Assembly (NCBI GenBank): GCA_026986355.1
Contig: JALSOO010000160.1
Coordinates: 1 to 9,503, forward strand
Direction of reading: 5' to 3'
Length of the DNA stretch: 9,503 nt
From: Campylobacteraceae bacterium
GTDB lineage: Bacteria > Campylobacterota > Campylobacteria > Campylobacterales > Sulfurovaceae
Part shown: piece by piece, positions 6,898-9,503 of the stretch
How the letters are laid out: every line of letters starts with the position of its first letter
Position numbering within the stretch: position 1 is the stretch's first letter
Translations under genes and position numbers: made by a program
Notes under the pieces: generated by a model
The model's database searches: none
The model's input: the letters and a program-made list of their open reading frames with translations, nothing else
Told to the model about the DNA's origin: nothing

Positions 6898-7662
6898 ATG
6901 GAATATTTTGCAAAACGAATTATCCCTTGTTTAGATGTCAACAATGGTCGAGTGGTAAAAGGGGTTAATTTTGTAGGCTTAAGAGATGCAGGAGACCCTG
7001 TAGAAGTGGCAAAGCGTTATAATATAGAGGGTGCTGATGAGATTACATTTTTGGATATTGGAGCAACACATGAGGGTAGAGACACCATTGTTGATGTTGT
7101 CAAAGAGGTTGCAAAAGAGGTTTTTATCCCTTTAACGGTTGGTGGGGGGATTAGAGAGCTTAATGATATATATAAACTTTTAAATGTTGGCTGTGATAAA
7201 GTAAGTATCAACTCATCAGCTATTAAAAGACCAGAATTTATAGATGAGGGTGCAAAGCGTTTTGGTTCTCAATGTATTGTAGTTGCTATTGATGCCAAAA
7301 AGGTAGCAGATAATGAGTGGCATATATTTACTCATGGTGGACGAAACGATACAGGTATAGATGCCATAGAGTGGGCAAAAGAGGCATACAACAGAGGAGC
7401 AGGAGAGTTACTTATAACCTCTATGGATAGTGATGGGACAAAAGCAGGTTTTGCCAATGATTTAAACTCACATATTGCAGAGGTTGTAAATATCCCAATT
7501 ATAGCTTCAGGAGGAGCAGGAACAATGGAGCATATAAAAGAGGCATTTACCAAAGGTAATGCAGATGCTGCCTTAGCAGCCTCTATTTTCCACTTTAGAG
7601 AGATAGATATTATGGATTTAAAAGAGTATCTACGTGACAATAGTATACCCGTGAGGATATAA
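6898..7662 (+). CDS. hisF: Imidazole glycerol phosphate synthase, cyclase subunit HisF
   Basis: HisF takes ammonia delivered by the glutaminase HisH and converts PRFAR to imidazole glycerol phosphate and AICAR, joining histidine synthesis to the purine pathway. The (beta/alpha)8 barrel is complete: RIIPCLDV with catalytic Asp13 on strand 1, VGGGIR phosphate loop near 81, AIDAKK with catalytic Asp132, TSMDSDGTK in the middle, and IASGGAG near strand 7. The C-terminus, Ser-Ile-Pro-Val-Arg-Ile, is typical. The length of 254 residues is standard. The start has AGGA with a 5-nt spacer and a good -10 upstream. No other his gene is in the window, so the pathway is scattered here. The next gene begins 1 nt after its stop and uses a ribosome site inside hisF, so the two are probably cotranscribed. 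Confidence 0.97.
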   Translation: MEYFAKRIIPCLDVNNGRVVKGVNFVGLRDAGDPVEVAKRYNIEGADEITFLDIGATHEGRDTIVDVVKEVAKEVFIPLTVGGGIRELNDIYKLLNVGCDKVSINSSAIKRPEFIDEGAKRFGSQCIVVAIDAKKVADNEWHIFTHGGRNDTGIDAIEWAKEAYNRGAGELLITSMDSDGTKAGFANDLNSHIAEVVNIPIIASGGAGTMEHIKEAFTKGNADAALAASIFHFREIDIMDLKEYLRDNSIPVRI

Positions 7663-7663
7663 G

Positions 7664-8185
7664 ATGTTTATATGTGCAGGAGAGAGTGAAACATTTGATT
7701 TTGCTAAACCGATGGGAATAGGAATGATTGAGATGAGTATTAATCTTACAAAACTTTGTATGAGTAAAAATCCACCTGCTTTTATCTTTTTTGTAGGGAC
7801 TGCAGGAAGTTATGGAGAACATAAAATATTTGATATTGTAGAGTCAAAAACAGCATCAAATATAGAGAGTAGTTTTTTTCATAAAAAATCATACACACCA
7901 ATTAATAATGTTATTTCAGCTTCAAAATTATATACACGTGAAACTGTAATTAACTCATCAAATTATATTACAACTAGTGAGGAGTTTAACCATTATTATT
8001 TATCAAAAAATATTAAGCTAGAGAATATGGAGTTTTTTTCTGTTATTAGTGTAGCACAACATTTCAGTATACCTGTAGCAGGTGCATTTATTGTAACCAA
8101 CTATTGCAATGCAAATGCACATAAAGATTTTATAAAAAACCATAAAAAAGCGATGGAACTCTTAACCAAGTACATTAAAGAGTGA
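7664..8185 (+). CDS. Short nucleoside phosphorylase/nucleosidase-like protein (PNP/MTAN superfamily), atypical active site
   Basis: At 173 residues this is shorter than the roughly 230 of MTA/SAH nucleosidases, but the fold's signposts are visible. These are a GIGMIEMSINLT helix near 18-29 (family G-x-G-K-x-N-A-A region), FVGTAGSYGE at 43-52 (the N/G-x-G-x-A-G loop), and NMEFFSVISVA at 121-131 (the family's Met-Glu ribose contact). The following strand reads VTNYCN at 144-149, where nucleosidases have Ser-Asp with the catalytic aspartate; here Asn146 occupies that place. Activity is therefore uncertain, or it may be phosphorylase-like, and the substrate cannot be read off. MqnB (futalosine hydrolase) is an alternative name I do not support. 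AGGA at 7654-7657 inside hisF gives a 6-nt spacer to the ATG, so translation is likely coupled. Campylobacter, from memory, has a comparable short gene beside rlmN. Confidence 0.65.
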   Translation: MFICAGESETFDFAKPMGIGMIEMSINLTKLCMSKNPPAFIFFVGTAGSYGEHKIFDIVESKTASNIESSFFHKKSYTPINNVISASKLYTRETVINSSNYITTSEEFNHYYLSKNIKLENMEFFSVISVAQHFSIPVAGAFIVTNYCNANAHKDFIKNHKKAMELLTKYIKE

Positions 8186-8313
8186 AATATTAATTTTTTT
8201 TAAATAAAAATATTATATTTATTTTATATTGCAATAGAGTATATATTGAAATATATAAAAATTTAAAATATTAATTTTTATTTTAAAAATTAGCATATAA
8301 TAGAAGGAAAATC
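8186..8313 (+). promoter_or_regulatory. Extremely AT-rich intergenic region with inverted repeat and -10 box before rlmN
   Basis: The 128-nt gap is almost wholly A and T. It holds a perfect 8-bp inverted repeat, TAATTTTT (8272-8279) and AAAAATTA (8285-8292), immediately followed by TATAAT at 8296-8301 and the ribosome site AAGGA at 8304-8308. Other -10-like hexamers lie further upstream (TATATT 8242-8247, TATAAA 8254-8259), which would give longer leaders. The A/T-only hairpins just after the previous gene are too weak to call a terminator. Confidence 0.45.
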
Positions 8314-9399
8314 ATGAAAATAGAAGAGAAAAAATCGATACAAGACTATACAAGAGAGGAGTTATCTCAACTTATCAAACCTGCTTTTAGAGCGAAACAA
8401 GTCTACTCTTGGTTGTATCATAAATATGTAACATCATTTGATGAGATGAAAAACTTACCACAATTGCTAAAAGATGAGTTGTCCAAGACCTACAGAATAT
8501 CACCTCTCAAAATTGTAAGAAAAGAGAAGAGTAGAGATGGAAGTATAAAATACCTTTTTCAACGTGATGATGGCAACACAGTTGAATCGGTTCTACTCTT
8601 AATGAAGAAAAAACAGTTTAATGAAGATGGTAGTATAAAACATCAAGAGAAATATACAGTCTGTATCTCATGTCAAGTAGGGTGTAAAGTGGGTTGTTCA
8701 TTCTGTTTGACTGCCAAGAGTGGGTTTATAGCAAACTTAACAGCAGGAGAGATTGTAGAGCAGATTCGTATGATTAAAAAAGATAACGATATTGATGCAA
8801 ACAGAAGATTAAACATTGTCTACATGGGTATGGGTGAACCTTTGGATAACTTGAGAGCTGTGGCTCAATCATCACGAATATTTGCCGACCCAGATGGTAT
8901 GGCAATCGCTCCTCATAGACAGACAATCTCCACATCAGGGCTTAGCTCAAAAATCGTAAAACTTGGAAAACTAGGTTTGGGTGTCAATCTAGCAATCTCA
9001 CTACATGCTGTTGATGATGAGCTACGAGAGAAGCTAATGCCTATTAACAAAGCCTATAATATTCAATCTATTATTGATGCTGTTAAACAGTTTCCTATAA
9101 ATGACCGAAAACGTGTTATGTTTGAGTATCTTGTGATAAAAGATGTGAATGATGATATGGCATCAGCTAAAAAGTTATTGTCTCTTTTAAATGGAATCAA
9201 ATCAAAAGTAAATCTTATCTACTTTAACCCTTATGGTGGAACAGAGTATAAACGACCCGAAGAGAAAGATATGAAACAGTTTCAAGAGTATTTAACCAAA
9301 CATGGACTACACTGTACCATACGTGAATCTAAGGGGCTTGATATATCAGCTGCTTGTGGGCAACTTAGAGATAACGAATTAGAAGAAAATGGAGTATAA
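8314..9399 (+). CDS. rlmN: Dual-specificity 23S rRNA A2503 / tRNA A37 C2-methyltransferase RlmN (radical SAM)
   Basis: RlmN makes 2-methyladenosine at A2503 of 23S rRNA in the peptidyl-transferase centre, and at A37 of some tRNAs, by a ping-pong radical-SAM mechanism. The radical SAM cluster motif CxxxCxxC is at Cys124, Cys128 and Cys131, within QVGCKVGCSFC. Cys117 corresponds to the resolving Cys118 of E. coli and Cys348, in AACGQL, to the methyl-carrying Cys355. GMGEPLDN is the SAM-binding GGE-like motif, and SLHAVDDELREKLMP and FEYLVIKDVND are family hallmarks. At 361 residues it is full length and all key cysteines are present. AAGGA sits 5 nt before the ATG. The gene is followed 2 nt later by a tiny membrane-peptide gene, whose ribosome site lies within the last codons of rlmN. 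Confidence 0.97.
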   Translation: MKIEEKKSIQDYTREELSQLIKPAFRAKQVYSWLYHKYVTSFDEMKNLPQLLKDELSKTYRISPLKIVRKEKSRDGSIKYLFQRDDGNTVESVLLLMKKKQFNEDGSIKHQEKYTVCISCQVGCKVGCSFCLTAKSGFIANLTAGEIVEQIRMIKKDNDIDANRRLNIVYMGMGEPLDNLRAVAQSSRIFADPDGMAIAPHRQTISTSGLSSKIVKLGKLGLGVNLAISLHAVDDELREKLMPINKAYNIQSIIDAVKQFPINDRKRVMFEYLVIKDVNDDMASAKKLLSLLNGIKSKVNLIYFNPYGGTEYKRPEEKDMKQFQEYLTKHGLHCTIRESKGLDISAACGQLRDNELEENGV

Positions 9400-9401
9400 A
9401 T

Positions 9402-9491
9402 ATGGGAACACTTGATTGGGTAATGTTTGGATTTATTGTTGTTGTGGTTATTGTTTCAGCTATTGGAGTATATAAGGCTCTTAAGGATTAA
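9402..9491 (+). CDS. 29-residue single-span hydrophobic membrane peptide
   Basis: An ATG 2 nt after the rlmN stop opens a complete frame of 29 codons plus TAA. It is preceded by GGAG at 9391-9394 with a 7-nt spacer, a good ribosome site lying inside rlmN. The peptide starts MGTLDW, has a hydrophobic run over about residues 6-24 (Val/Ile/Phe-rich, with a four-Val core), and ends YKALKD. The lysines at 25 and 28 and the aspartate at 5 predict one inner-membrane helix with the C-terminus in the cytoplasm. Function is unknown; candidates are a small-protein regulator of a membrane complex or a structural peptide. From memory, Campylobacter jejuni also has a small hydrophobic protein gene next to rlmN, which would support a real conserved gene; I could not check this. 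Confidence 0.7.
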   Translation: MGTLDWVMFGFIVVVVIVSAIGVYKALKD

Positions 9492-9503
9492 GCTTAATAA
9501 GTG

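Noticed and set aside
7017..7822. Three minus-strand frames antisense to hisF and the nucleosidase-like gene
   Set aside because: Low-complexity Ser/Ile/Ala-rich products that mirror the sense genes; no ribosome sites or family features.
7664..8185. Naming the nucleosidase-like gene mqnB (futalosine hydrolase) or mtnN
   Set aside because: The protein is too short and its catalytic-aspartate position differs; Campylobacterota are known to use MTAN in the futalosine route. Only a superfamily-level call is justified.
8185..8279. 14-nt direct repeat AAATATTAATTTTT at 8185-8198 and 8266-8279 as a possible iteron or attachment site
   Set aside because: Composed only of A and T in an A/T-only spacer, with two copies 81 bp apart and no replication or integrase gene nearby; coincidence is likely.

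Overview
The window looks like a piece of an AT-rich chromosome from the Campylobacterota (former Epsilonproteobacteria), probably a free-living Sulfurovum/Sulfurimonas-type organism. The evidence is the kind and linkage of the genes: an RNase J with a long basic N-terminal extension directly downstream of and overlapping rsmA (ksgA), as I remember for Helicobacter and Campylobacter, with a short nucleoside-phosphorylase-like gene, rlmN and a tiny hydrophobic-peptide gene close by. The species is not identified; this is inference from recalled gene order and from sequence style.

Layout. (1) 1-2495, plus strand, envelope genes: an outer-membrane beta-barrel protein with a TonB-like Pro/Glu/Val/Lys linker (its start codon is cut by the window edge), a hairpin terminator, and a YcbB/LdtD-type L,D-transpeptidase that ends in a strong hairpin terminator. 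(2) 2550-6831, minus strand, read right to left: rsmA (16S rRNA dimethyltransferase), rnj (RNase J) overlapping it by 44 nt, then tig (trigger factor), which has its own candidate promoter. (3) 6866-8185, plus strand: a compact divergent promoter region, hisF (histidine biosynthesis), and 1 nt later a short nucleoside-phosphorylase-superfamily protein. (4) 8186-9491, plus strand: a very AT-rich intergenic stretch, rlmN (23S rRNA/tRNA adenine C2 methyltransferase), and a previously unlisted 29-residue single-membrane-span peptide gene.

How the genes work together. The central block is RNA and protein quality control: rRNA modification (RsmA, RlmN), RNA decay and maturation (RNase J) and nascent-chain folding (trigger factor). 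The left block is envelope biology, where an L,D-transpeptidase beside a barrel protein with a periplasm-spanning linker invites a covalent outer-membrane tethering hypothesis. HisF stands alone as a scattered his gene.

No stretch above 300 bases lacks a gene. I saw no tRNA, rRNA, CRISPR array, insertion sequence, phage gene or defence system. Most of the window is ordinary core genome. The least described items are the 29-residue peptide, the nucleoside-phosphorylase-like protein with an altered active site, and the barrel/L,D-transpeptidase pair.
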